Positions 55,474-63,280 of a DNA stretch of 64,000 bases are shown in pieces; the first letter of the stretch is position 1; each line of letters opens with the position of its first letter. This DNA comes from Rathayibacter rhapontici. Lineage in GTDB: Bacteria; Actinomycetota; Actinomycetes; Actinomycetales; Microbacteriaceae. Below the pieces are notes generated by a model. It worked only from the letters and a program-made list of their open reading frames with translations. It had not been told where the DNA came from and did no database searches. The stretch covers positions 1-64,000 of the forward strand of contig NZ_MUKN01000016.1 of NCBI RefSeq assembly GCF_001995175.1. The letters are read 5' to 3'. Position numbers and translations under genes: made by a program.

Positions 55474-55589
55474 GGGGTGTTCCTCTCGGTGGTGCGGAGC
55501 CGGCGGGCCGGATCCGGGGAAGGTGCACTCCTCCCCTTCCCCGGACGGCCCGATCCGAAACGTCCGCGACCGGAGTCGACCCCGCGGGG

Positions 55590-55867
55590 TCAGCGGCGCG
55601 AGCCCGAGCGGCCGGCGAAGCGGGTGTAGACGAGCAGCACGATGATCGCGCCGATGACCGAGCCGATGATGCCGGCCGGCTGGAGGAAGCCGTCGCCGGC
55701 GCCTGCCCGAAGATCAGGAAGCCGAGGAACCCGCCGACGAACGAGCCGACGATGCCGAGCACGATGGTCATGAGGATGCTGATGCTCTGACGTCCGGGGA
55801 CGAGGAGCCGCGCCAGCGCTCCGGCGATGAGACCGACGACGACGATGCTGATGATGAGACCGATCAC
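55590..55867 (-). pseudogene. GlsB/YeaQ/YmgE-family small membrane protein, frameshifted
   Basis: Three predicted helices: IGLIISIVVVGLIAGALARLLVPGRQ, ILMTIVLGIVGSFVGGFLGFLIFGQ, then after a break near 55700 GDGFLQPAGIIGSVIGAIIVLLVYTRF. This is the family pattern (transglycosylase-associated/stress-induced small protein). One added base gives ~92 residues. The GTG at 55867 has GGAAGG eight bases upstream; a GTG three codons earlier is possible. Confidence 0.75.
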
Positions 55868-56013
55868 GATGGTCACCTTCCGTTCTGCGGACCGGGTCCG
55901 CGTGGGAGCCCTGCAGTCGCGGGGCCTGAGGCAACAGTTACACCCGCAGGGAGGCTCCGGTACACCCCTGGGGGTGTGGTCTGCGCTCAGGACCGTGCGG
56001 TAGCGTCCGACCC

Positions 56014-56676
56014 ATGTCCCGGACCGCGCCCCTCACCGTCGCGCTCGTCGACGACTACGACGTGGTGCTCACCGGCCTCGCCCACATGTTCGACCACTAC
56101 CGGCACCGCGTCCTCGTCGCCGAGATCGACGCCAACGCGACCCTCTCGGACACGATCGACATCGTGCTCTACGACTCCTTCGCGCAGCCGGAGTCGGACC
56201 ACGACGAGATCGCGGGCCTCGTGCGGAACCCGCGCGCCCGCCACGTCGTCGTCTACACCTGGAACTTCGCGCCGACCCTCGTCGCCGACGCGCTCGAGCA
56301 GGGAGTGCACGGCTACCTCTCCAAGACGCTGCCCGCCCGCGACCTCGTCGCCGCCCTCGAGCGGGTCGCCGCGGGCGAGGTCGTCGTCAGTGATCCGCCG
56401 CAGCGGGCCGGAGCCGCGCCCGGGCTCGACTGGCCGGGCCGGCACGAGGGCATCACCGACCGCGAGTCCGAGATCCTCGCGCTCATCACGCAGGGCAAGA
56501 GCAACGCCGACGTCGCCGCGCTCACCTACCTCAGCCCCAACACGGTCAAGTCCTACATCCGGAGCGTCTACGGCAAGATCGGCGCGACCAGCCGCACCCA
56601 GGCCGTGCTCTGGGGCGTCGACCACGGCTTCACGCCGGACCACCACCGCATCGACCACTGGCTCGGCGGGCCCTGA
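56014..56676 (+). CDS. LuxR-type response regulator
   Basis: 220 residues. An N-terminal receiver (VALVDDYDVVLTGLAHMF with acidic DD; phospho-acceptor Asp in DIVLYDS near residue 53; switch residues HVVVYTW and GYLSKTL with conserved Lys) is followed by a LuxR helix-turn-helix: TDRESEILALITQGKSNADVAALTYLSPNTVKSYIRSVYGKIG. No histidine kinase is adjacent, so it is an orphan. TAGCGT six bases before the ATG gives a leaderless-type promoter. Confidence 0.88.
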   Translation: MSRTAPLTVALVDDYDVVLTGLAHMFDHYRHRVLVAEIDANATLSDTIDIVLYDSFAQPESDHDEIAGLVRNPRARHVVVYTWNFAPTLVADALEQGVHGYLSKTLPARDLVAALERVAAGEVVVSDPPQRAGAAPGLDWPGRHEGITDRESEILALITQGKSNADVAALTYLSPNTVKSYIRSVYGKIGATSRTQAVLWGVDHGFTPDHHRIDHWLGGP

Positions 56677-56682
56677 CCCGCC

Positions 56683-57642
56683 TCAGCGCCCGGTGCGCAG
56701 CGTCTCGAGCGGGTACTCCCCGAACCGCTGCACGTACGCCCCGGCGAAGCGGCCCGCATTGACGAACCCCCAGCGCGCCGAGACCGCGGCGACCGTCGTC
56801 GTGTCCGGATCCGCGTGCAGCAGCTCGTCGCGCGCCCGGTCGAGCCGGACGTCGCGCAGGTAGCCGAGCGGGGTGCGGCCGAAGTGGCGCCGGAACGCGA
56901 GCTGCAACGCGCGCGGGGTGAGCGCCGCCGACGACGCGATGTCGTCGAGCGAGACGGGAGACGAGGCGAAGGCGTGCACGAACTCGGCCGCCCGCCGGAG
57001 ATGGGCGTTGCGCGGTCGGAGCACCTCGGCCGGCACGACGACGGGGCGGTGCGGGAAGGCCGCGAGCAGGCGCAGCGCGACTGCGCGGTCCGCCTCGGCG
57101 AGCTGCAGGGCCGTCGCGCGCGAGGCGAGCAGCCCGGAGAGGCCGCTCACCGCGTCCCACCAGGCGCCGACGTCGGCGGAGCGGGGCACCGCGCGGTGAT
57201 CGAAGACCAGCGGGGCCGGGTCCGCCCCCGTCGACTCCGCCGCGATGTCCTCGAGGAACGGTCCGTCCACGTGCACGAGGCGCTGGTCGTACTCGCCGAA
57301 GTCGAACTCGAACGGACGGCCGGTGGGGAACACGGCCGGACGCGCGCGCAGCAGCGGCGTCTCGTCGCGGCCGACGTCCATCACTCCGCGGCCCGCCTGG
57401 AGCCACGAGACGACGTACTCCCCCTCCGGGGCGATCTCGCCGCGGATGGAGCCGCGGAACGTCGAGGTGCGGATGCTGACCCGCTCGTCGCCGAGCGCGG
57501 TGTACCGGAAGTAGAAGGAGTCGGGCAGCGGCTCCGCCCGGAACCTCGTGCCGTGGTACCCGTCCGAGTAGAAGGCGACCGCCTCGTCGACCCGGCGGCT
57601 CGCACGCTCGAAGCCGGACACCGCCGGCAGTGCCGCACTCAT
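56683..57642 (-). CDS. AraC-family transcriptional regulator
   Basis: 319 residues. An N-terminal AraC-binding-like domain (FYFRYTALGDERVSIRTSTFRGSIRG, VVSWLQAGRGVMDVG) precedes a C-terminal double helix-turn-helix: VSLDDIASSAALTPRALQLAFRRHFGRTPLGYLRDVRLDRARDEL and VAAVSARWGFVNAGRFAGAYVQRFGEYPLETL. It converges on the LuxR gene. CAGACT six bases before the ATG fits the local leaderless pattern. Target unknown. Confidence 0.87.
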   Translation of the reverse strand: MSAALPAVSGFERASRRVDEAVAFYSDGYHGTRFRAEPLPDSFYFRYTALGDERVSIRTSTFRGSIRGEIAPEGEYVVSWLQAGRGVMDVGRDETPLLRARPAVFPTGRPFEFDFGEYDQRLVHVDGPFLEDIAAESTGADPAPLVFDHRAVPRSADVGAWWDAVSGLSGLLASRATALQLAEADRAVALRLLAAFPHRPVVVPAEVLRPRNAHLRRAAEFVHAFASSPVSLDDIASSAALTPRALQLAFRRHFGRTPLGYLRDVRLDRARDELLHADPDTTTVAAVSARWGFVNAGRFAGAYVQRFGEYPLETLRTGR

Positions 57643-57733
57643 CCCCCGAGTCTGCCACCGGGCGTCTGCACGCTCGACAGCAGAACCCCGTGATCCCTGG
57701 CCGCCGGACGATTTCCTTCGTATACTAACCTTT

Positions 57734-57994
57734 ATGGCACGAAGGAAGAACGACGGCTCCCCGGAGCGCACGCCGAACCCGATGAACCCCTTCGACGGCA
57801 AGCCGGGCCTCTACAACCGGATCAACCGCGCGATCTACTCCTTCACCGGGCCCGCTCACGTCGGCATCGGCCGCCCGGAGGAGCCGTACGTCGCCCCCGT
57901 GGACCCCGCCTGCCCGCTCTGCGGCCGGCCGATGGCGCTGCACGAGATCGACCGCTCCGGCGAGCGCACGCAGCTGCACTGCCCGCGGGACTGA
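57734..57994 (+). CDS. Small conserved actinobacterial zinc-ribbon-like protein
   Basis: 86 residues. The basic N-terminus ARRKNDGSPERTPNPMNPFDG is followed by LYNRINRAIYSFTGPAHVG and a C-terminal CPLCGRPMALHEIDRSG...LHCP, with C-x2-C-x17-C able to bind a metal. No assigned function. The promoter is the clearest in the window: TATACT (57721-57726) seven bases before the ATG in a locally AT-rich patch, implying a strong leaderless transcript. Confidence 0.7.
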   Translation: MARRKNDGSPERTPNPMNPFDGKPGLYNRINRAIYSFTGPAHVGIGRPEEPYVAPVDPACPLCGRPMALHEIDRSGERTQLHCPRD

Positions 57995-58050
57995 CGGCCC
58001 GCCCACTCCTCCTCCTTCTCCCCGCGTCGCGGTGAGCGCGCGCCGCTCCC

Positions 58051-58287
58051 GCGACTTCTGCGGAAGCAGCACGGACGCCGCCCGGCCTGCACCTCAGCAA
58101 CTCCCCGCCCGTCCTCTCCACTCCTCAGAAGTTGCGGGAAGCGCGCGCGACCACCGCAACTTCTGCGGAAGCAGCGCGGATGCAGCACGAACGCCGCCCG
58201 GCTCGCACCCGCCCGCCCCCGCGCCGCCTCGGTTCTCCAGAAGTTGCGGGAAGTGCGAGCGGAGACCGCAACTTCTGCGAAAGCGGC
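58051..58287. repeat. Duplicated REP-like hairpin module
   Basis: Three copies of GC(A/G)ACTTCTGCG(G/A)AAGC (58051, 58156, 58268) alternate with two copies of the reverse-oriented CAGAAGTTGCGGGAAG (58126, 58238), a duplicated ~112-base unit. Each pair forms a 12-base perfect hairpin, CAGAAGTTGCGG/CCGCAACTTCTG (58126-58137 with 58154-58165; 58238-58249 with 58266-58277), with 16-base loops. It lies between convergent genes and may end transcription; there is no coding content. Confidence 0.85.
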
Positions 58288-58294
58288 GCCCCGC

Positions 58295-59715
58295 TCATCC
58301 CTCGCGCAGCCGCCGCCGGTTCACCTTCCCCGCGTCGCTGCGCAGCGGCTCCCGCTGCAGGCGCAGGGCCCTCGGCGTCCGCGCCCGCCCGAGCCGCTCC
58401 CGCGCGAACGCGAGCAGCTCGTCCGCGCTCACGTCGGCGCGGTCGACGTCGACCACCGCCTCGATCGCCTGCCCCAGATCCTCGTCGGGCACGCCGAACG
58501 CGACGGCGCCGCGCACGGCCGGATGCTCCTCCAGCACCCGCTCGATCTCGGCCGGGTGGATGCTCACCCCACCGCGCAGCACGAGGTCGTCCACGCGATC
58601 GAGCACGGTCACGTAGCCGTCGGCGTCGACCGAGCCGAGGTCGCCGAGCGTGTCCCAGCCGTCGTCGCTCCTCCTCGACTCCCCCCCGAGGTAGCGGTAG
58701 GCGGGATCCGCGCCGCGCCGCATCCAGATCGTGCCGGGTGGACCCGCCCCCACCGGCGCCCCGTCCGCGTCGAGGATGCGCACCTCCGTCCCCCCGATCG
58801 GCCGGCGACGCTGCCCGGCCGCTCGAGCCACTCGTCGCCGCGGATCATCGTGAGCCCGTTCGACTCGCTCCCCGCGTACACCTCGATCACCGTCCGCGCC
58901 CCGACCCAGTCGATCAGCCCGCGCTTGTCGGCCGGCGGGCACGGCGAGCCCAGGTGCAGCACCGTCTCGAGCGAGGACACGTCGGCGTCGCGCCGCCCCG
59001 GCCAGCGCAGCAACCGGTGGATCGTCGTGGGGACCAGCAGCATCCAGGTCACCCGGTGCTCCTGGATCGCCGCGAGCACCCGCCGCTCGTCGAACCGCGG
59101 CAGGATCACGAGCCGCTGACCCGTCAGCAGCCCGCGGAACGCGTAGGTGAACGTGGCGGAGTGGGTCAGCGGCCCCGCGACCAGCTGCACCCCCTCCCGC
59201 GGCAGGAACGCCGCGACCGGCTGCGTGGGATCCATGACGGCGGGCGCCGTGGCGAGCACGATCTTCGGGCGGCCGGTGCTGCCGGAGGAGGCGGGCGCCT
59301 TCCACGACGACGCGGCGGCGTCCGGCAGCGGAGCGTCCGGCACCGCGGGGTCCGGCCGGTGCCCGGCGGCCACCGACGGCACTCCGTCGAGCGCGAAGCC
59401 GACGGTCAGCGCCGGGCGCGCGAGCTCGGCGATCTCCGCCCGCTCGCGCGGCGAGAGATCCTGCGACAGCGGCTGCGGAGTCGCTCCCGCCTTCCAGATC
59501 GCCGCGCAGACCACGACGAACTCGGTCGTGTTGGGGAGCGACACCGCGACGAGCGAGTCGTGCGCCACTCCGAGTGCCAGGTAGGAGCGGGCGAGCCGGG
59601 TGCTCTCGACCTCGAGCTCGCCGGCGGTGACGGTGCGGTCGTCGGCGATCACCACGATCCGCTCCGGGTCCGCCTCGGCGAGCGCCGTCAGGCAGCGCGA
59701 GAAGGAGCGGCGCAT
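58295..59715 (-). pseudogene. AMP-forming acyl/aryl-CoA synthetase-like adenylating enzyme, frameshifted
   Basis: ANL-superfamily ligase. PASSGSTGRPKIVLATAPAVM (P-loop A3), TYAFRGLLTGQRLVILPRFD, VPTTIHRLLRWPG, EVYAGSESNGLTMI (A5). After a break near 58805 the C-terminal part follows: GGTEVRILDADGAPVGAGPPGTIWMRRG, GWDTLGDLGSVDADGYVTVLDRVDDLVLRGGVSIHPAEIE (A7/A8) and GKVNRRRL with the catalytic Lys (A10). One added base restores ~473 residues. Its start overlaps the glycosyltransferase stop by one base, so it is the last gene of the MSMEG_0565-type operon. Confidence 0.83.
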
Positions 59716-60802
59716 CAGCTCGCGAGGTGCCGACGGTAGAGGTCCTCGTGCCGGGCGGCGACGTCGCGCCAGTCGTGCGAGAACGCGAGCGCCCGGCCGT
59801 CGCGCGGTGCCGACCCGCCGAGGGCCGCCGCGAGCGCCGCCCGGATCCCCTCGACGTCCGCCCCGTACGCGACCGCGTCCCCGAACACCTCGCGCAGCAC
59901 CGGCAGATCGCGGGCGACCACGGGCACCCCCGCGGCGAGCGCCTCCATCGCCGCGAGACCGAAGCCCTCCTTGGTCGACACGAAGCCGAGCACCGAGCAC
60001 CGGCGACGAGCGGAGCGACCTCCTCCTCGGCAAGAGTGCCCAGCACGACGGGCGACACCCCGAGCTCGCGGGCCCGGCGCTCGAACTCCTCGCGGTAGGG
60101 CCGGTAGTCGAAGAGCGTCTCCCCTCCACCGAACACGAGCGCCGTGCCCGGAGCGAGGAGGGCGTGCGCCTCGAGCAGGTCGATGCTGCCCTTCCGCGGC
60201 TCGATGCCGCCGAGGGCGAGCACGTACGGGCCGAGCCGGGCGCGCCACGCCAGCGCCGCGTCGCTCCCGGCCGCCGCCGCGAACCGCGCCGCGTCCACGC
60301 CGTTCGGGATCACCTCCGCCCGCCGTCCCCAGCCGGCCGCCACGTCGTCGGCCACCGCCTGCGACACGCAGACGAGCGCCGCCGGGGCGACCAGGGCGCG
60401 CTCGTGGCACGCGACGAGCGCCGGGGTCGTGAACTCGTCGAGGTGGTGCACCGTGCGCAGCAGTCCGCCCGGCCCCGCGAATCCGGCGTCCAGTGCGGCG
60501 TTGGCCGAGATGCAGTCCTGCGCGTGCACGACGTCGGCCTCACCGCCGAGCGCCGCGGCCATCGCGGCGAGCGAGCGGACGATGCGGTCGCCGACGCTCT
60601 CGTCGTCGCGGGCCGCGAACGGCACGACCCGCACCCGCACCGCCGGAGCGACCGGCCGGAAGAACGCCTCGTCGCCCCCGCGCCCGAGCGTCCACACCGT
60701 CACCTCGTGACCGCGGGCGGCGAGCGCCTCGGCGAGGGCCAGGGTGTGCACGACTCCCCCGCGCGGCCGGGTCGAGTACGTCAGCAGCGCGATCCGCACC
60801 AC
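59715..60802 (-). pseudogene. MSMEG_0565-family glycosyltransferase, frameshifted
   Basis: GT4-type enzyme opening RIALLTYSTRPRGGVVHTLALAEALAARGHEV, the start typical of the MSMEG_0565 family, with HAQDCISANAALDAG, VIPNGVDAARFA, LALGGIEPRKGSIDLLEAHALL and GGGETLFDYRPYREEF. A break near 60000 interrupts VAPLVAGA; the next frame continues SVLGFVSTKEGFGLAAMEALAAGVPVVARD (E-x7-E motif). One added base restores ~362 residues. The GTG is preceded by GAGGG. This family occurs only in a conserved cluster with the flavoprotein and MSMEG_0570 families (established family knowledge). Confidence 0.82.
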
Positions 60803-60803
60803 G

Positions 60804-61676
60804 TCAGCCCTCGTCGGCCGTCGGCGCGAGCCGCACACCGGAGTGGTAGCTGTGCTCCGCCCGGTCGCGGAGGTGGTCCATGCTGCGTCGGGCGCGGGCG
60901 ACGGAGGCGGCGACGTCGTCCGTCGCCGTCGCAAGCCCGCCCTTCGCCCAGGTCTTCGCCACGATCTCGCCCGCCGGATCGACGACCTTCGCCTGGCCGA
61001 GGAACCGCAGCCCGCCCAGCACCCCGGTCTGGTTCGAGGACACCAGGTACACCTGGTTCTCGGCCGCCCGGGCGCAGTCGTAGAGGTCGAACAGATGCGC
61101 CTGCCGGTCGTTGCGGATGCGGTCGGAGCGGTCGGTGACGCTGGCGGGCCACGCGCTCAGGCAGCAGAGGATCTCGGCCCCGTCCAGCGCGAGCGAGCGC
61201 GCCGACTCCGGGAACGTCTTGTCGAAGTCGATCATCATGCCGATCCGCCCGACCGGGCTGTCGAAGGCGCCGAAGCGGTCGCCCGGGGCGTACACCTGCG
61301 ACTCCCCCAGCGGCAGGTGGACCTTCCTGTGCGTGCCGATGACCTCACCGCCCTGCACGCAGACGGCGGAGTTGTAGCGCCGGGCCTCCCCTCCCTCGAG
61401 GGCCCGCTCGGCGATGCCGAAGCAGACGGTCATGTCCCCGGCCATCTCGGCGACCGCCGCCACCTCCGGTCCGTCCACCTCGACCGCCTCCGGCAGATCG
61501 TCGGGACCGGGGTGGTGCAGGTCGAGCAGGTAGCCGCCCAGCGTCGCGTCGGGGAGCACGAGCAGGTCGATCCCGCGCTCGCGAGCGCTGGCGATCATCC
61601 CGGGCAGCTTGACGAGGGTCCGCTCGAGGTCGCGGCCGAAGTGCGCCGCGACGGCGGCCATGGTGATCGTCGTCAT
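60804..61676 (-). CDS. Nitrilase-superfamily protein lacking the catalytic Cys
   Basis: 290 residues, carbon-nitrogen hydrolase fold: LLVLPDATLGGYLLDLHHPG, AVCVQGGEVIGTHRKVHLPLGE (the Lys of the triad, RKVHLP, is present), GRIGMMIDFDKTFPESARSLALDGAEIL, VSSNQTGVLGGLRFLGQAKVVDP. In nitrilases the nucleophile sits in a G-x-x-I-C-Y/x-D motif and a Glu in 'PE'. Here they read MIDFD and PDATL, so Cys and Glu are both Asp while Lys remains. The chain is full length with no frame break, so this looks like a catalytically dead or re-purposed paralog. It is coupled to the glycosyltransferase gene and 39 bases from the flavoprotein gene. Confidence 0.85.
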   Translation of the reverse strand: MTTITMAAVAAHFGRDLERTLVKLPGMIASARERGIDLLVLPDATLGGYLLDLHHPGPDDLPEAVEVDGPEVAAVAEMAGDMTVCFGIAERALEGGEARRYNSAVCVQGGEVIGTHRKVHLPLGESQVYAPGDRFGAFDSPVGRIGMMIDFDKTFPESARSLALDGAEILCCLSAWPASVTDRSDRIRNDRQAHLFDLYDCARAAENQVYLVSSNQTGVLGGLRFLGQAKVVDPAGEIVAKTWAKGGLATATDDVAASVARARRSMDHLRDRAEHSYHSGVRLAPTADEG

Positions 61677-61715
61677 GGTCCTCTTCCCGGCGACCGGCCC
61701 CGCGACCGGTGGGCG

Positions 61716-62990
61716 TCACCGTACCGCGGTGCTCTCGAGCCGGTCCAGTCGGCGTGCGGAGCGCAGCTGCTCCGCGACGTGGCCCGCGTCGCGGGCGATC
61801 GCCTCGAAGCGTCCGGAGCCCCAGGTGTGCAGCCAGGGCAGGCCCAGGAAGAAGAGCCCGGGCACGGCGGTCGCCCCCCGGCGGTGAGTCGGATGCCCCG
61901 CGCCGTCGAAGACGCCGACCTGCACCCAGGAGTAGTCGGAGCGGAACCCGACCGCCCAGATCACGCTGGTGATGCCGCTCGCCGCGAGGTCGACCTCCTC
62001 GATCTCGCGCTCCGGCCGCCACACGGGGACGTACCGCGCCTCGGTCGGCGCCGCCACTCCCGAGCGCTCGATGTAGGCGTCGATGTCGTTCTTGATCGAC
62101 TCCGCCACCGAGTCCGCGTAGTCCAGCGACGCCTCCGCCGTCGGCGCGAAGCGCAGCACCCCGCCGTCGACCTTCTGCAGCCGACCGTAGAGGTGCATGC
62201 CGTCGCGGGCGAAGGCGCGGAGGTCGATGTCGCGGCCGCCGTCCCGCCCGGTCACGTAGTGGTTGGTCGACTCCCGCTTCGAGAGGCCGCCGACCTGCGC
62301 GTGCACGGGCACGTCGTAGACGCCCATGTCCGCGAGCCAGGCGACGCAGTCGCGCCCGCGGTAGAAGCGGGCGACCCGCGGAGCCGTGCCGAGCGCCAGG
62401 TGCACCTCGCGGCCCTCGAGGAACAGGTCCTCCGCGATCTGCGCGCCCGACTGGCCGGAGCCGACGACGAGCACGCCGCCCTCGGGCAGATCGGCCGCCG
62501 AGCGGTAGTCGGCCGAGTGCAGCTGCACGACGGAGTCCGGGATCCGCTGCGCCACGGCCGGCAGCACCGGGCGGTGGTACCCGCCGGTCGCCACCACGAC
62601 GCGGTCGGCCGTGATCGTGCCGCGCGAGGTGACGACCTCGAAGCCGCCGCCCTCGCGCTCGCGCATCCGCAGCACCTCGGTGCCCTCGGCCACCGGCGCG
62701 TCGAACGACTCGGCGTAGCGGCGGACCCACGCGTGGACCTCGTTGCGCGTCATGAACCCGTCGGGGTCGTCGCCGTCGTACGGGTAGCCGGGCAGACGGC
62801 ACTGCCAGTTCGGGGTGACCAGGGTGAAGTTGCTCCAGCGCCGGTCGAGCCAGTCGTGCGCGATCGTGTCGCGCTCGATGACCAGGTGGTCGATCCCGTC
62901 GTCGGTGAGGTGCCGGCTGATCGAGAGACCGGCCTGGCCTGCTCCGATCACCGCGACCTCGACGTGCCGGCCGTTCTCGAGCACCGTCAC
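61716..62990 (-). CDS. MSMEG_0569-family flavin-dependent oxidoreductase
   Basis: 424 residues, FMO-like flavoprotein: VAVIGAGQAGLSISRHLTDDG (FAD GxGxxG), SNFTLVTPNWQCRLPGYPYDGDDPDGFM (family-specific stretch), VVVATGGYHRPVLP (FMO ATG motif), VLVVGSGQSGAQIAEDL (NADPH site) and GLFFLGLPWLHTWGSG. The NWQCRLPG and GDDPDGFM blocks match the MSMEG_0569 family. The GTG start overlaps the preceding small gene stop (GTGA). It would oxidise the cluster's unknown small molecule. Confidence 0.87.
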   Translation of the reverse strand: MTVLENGRHVEVAVIGAGQAGLSISRHLTDDGIDHLVIERDTIAHDWLDRRWSNFTLVTPNWQCRLPGYPYDGDDPDGFMTRNEVHAWVRRYAESFDAPVAEGTEVLRMREREGGGFEVVTSRGTITADRVVVATGGYHRPVLPAVAQRIPDSVVQLHSADYRSAADLPEGGVLVVGSGQSGAQIAEDLFLEGREVHLALGTAPRVARFYRGRDCVAWLADMGVYDVPVHAQVGGLSKRESTNHYVTGRDGGRDIDLRAFARDGMHLYGRLQKVDGGVLRFAPTAEASLDYADSVAESIKNDIDAYIERSGVAAPTEARYVPVWRPEREIEEVDLAASGITSVIWAVGFRSDYSWVQVGVFDGAGHPTHRRGATAVPGLFFLGLPWLHTWGSGRFEAIARDAGHVAEQLRSARRLDRLESTAVR

Positions 62991-63280
62991 GAGGGCACCG
63001 CCGGCGGATCCATGGCCAGCACGCGGACGCGTCCGCCGTCGAAGCGGGCGGCCGCGGCGACGATGTCCGCCTCCTGCTGCATCGCCGAGGTGCAGGCGAA
63101 GCCGAACTTCGCGCGGACGCGGTCGCTCGCGATCCGCAGGGCCTCGCTCGAGCGGCCGACGAAGTCCTCGAGCGCGTAGCTCTCACCCGCCGCGAGGAAG
63201 TCGTGCATCACCAGGCTCGGCGAGTAGCAGCGCTCCTCGACGCCGTCGGGCCAGCGGACGGAGAAGGTCATCTCAGGCAT
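62987..63280 (-). CDS. MSMEG_0570-family small protein (nitrogen-starvation-associated)
   Basis: 97 residues: MPEMTFSVRWPDGVEERCYS, PSLVMHDFLAAGESYALEDF, VGRSSEALRIASDRVRAKFGFACTSAMQQE. The WPDG..E.CYSPSLV and ASDRVRAKFGFAC blocks are those of the MSMEG_0570 family, which is named only by association with nitrogen-starvation clusters. No enzyme motif; two conserved Cys. It overlaps the nitrilase gene by 8 bases and the flavoprotein gene by 4, so it is co-translated with both. Confidence 0.85.
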   Translation of the reverse strand: MPEMTFSVRWPDGVEERCYSPSLVMHDFLAAGESYALEDFVGRSSEALRIASDRVRAKFGFACTSAMQQEADIVAAAARFDGGRVRVLAMDPPAVPS

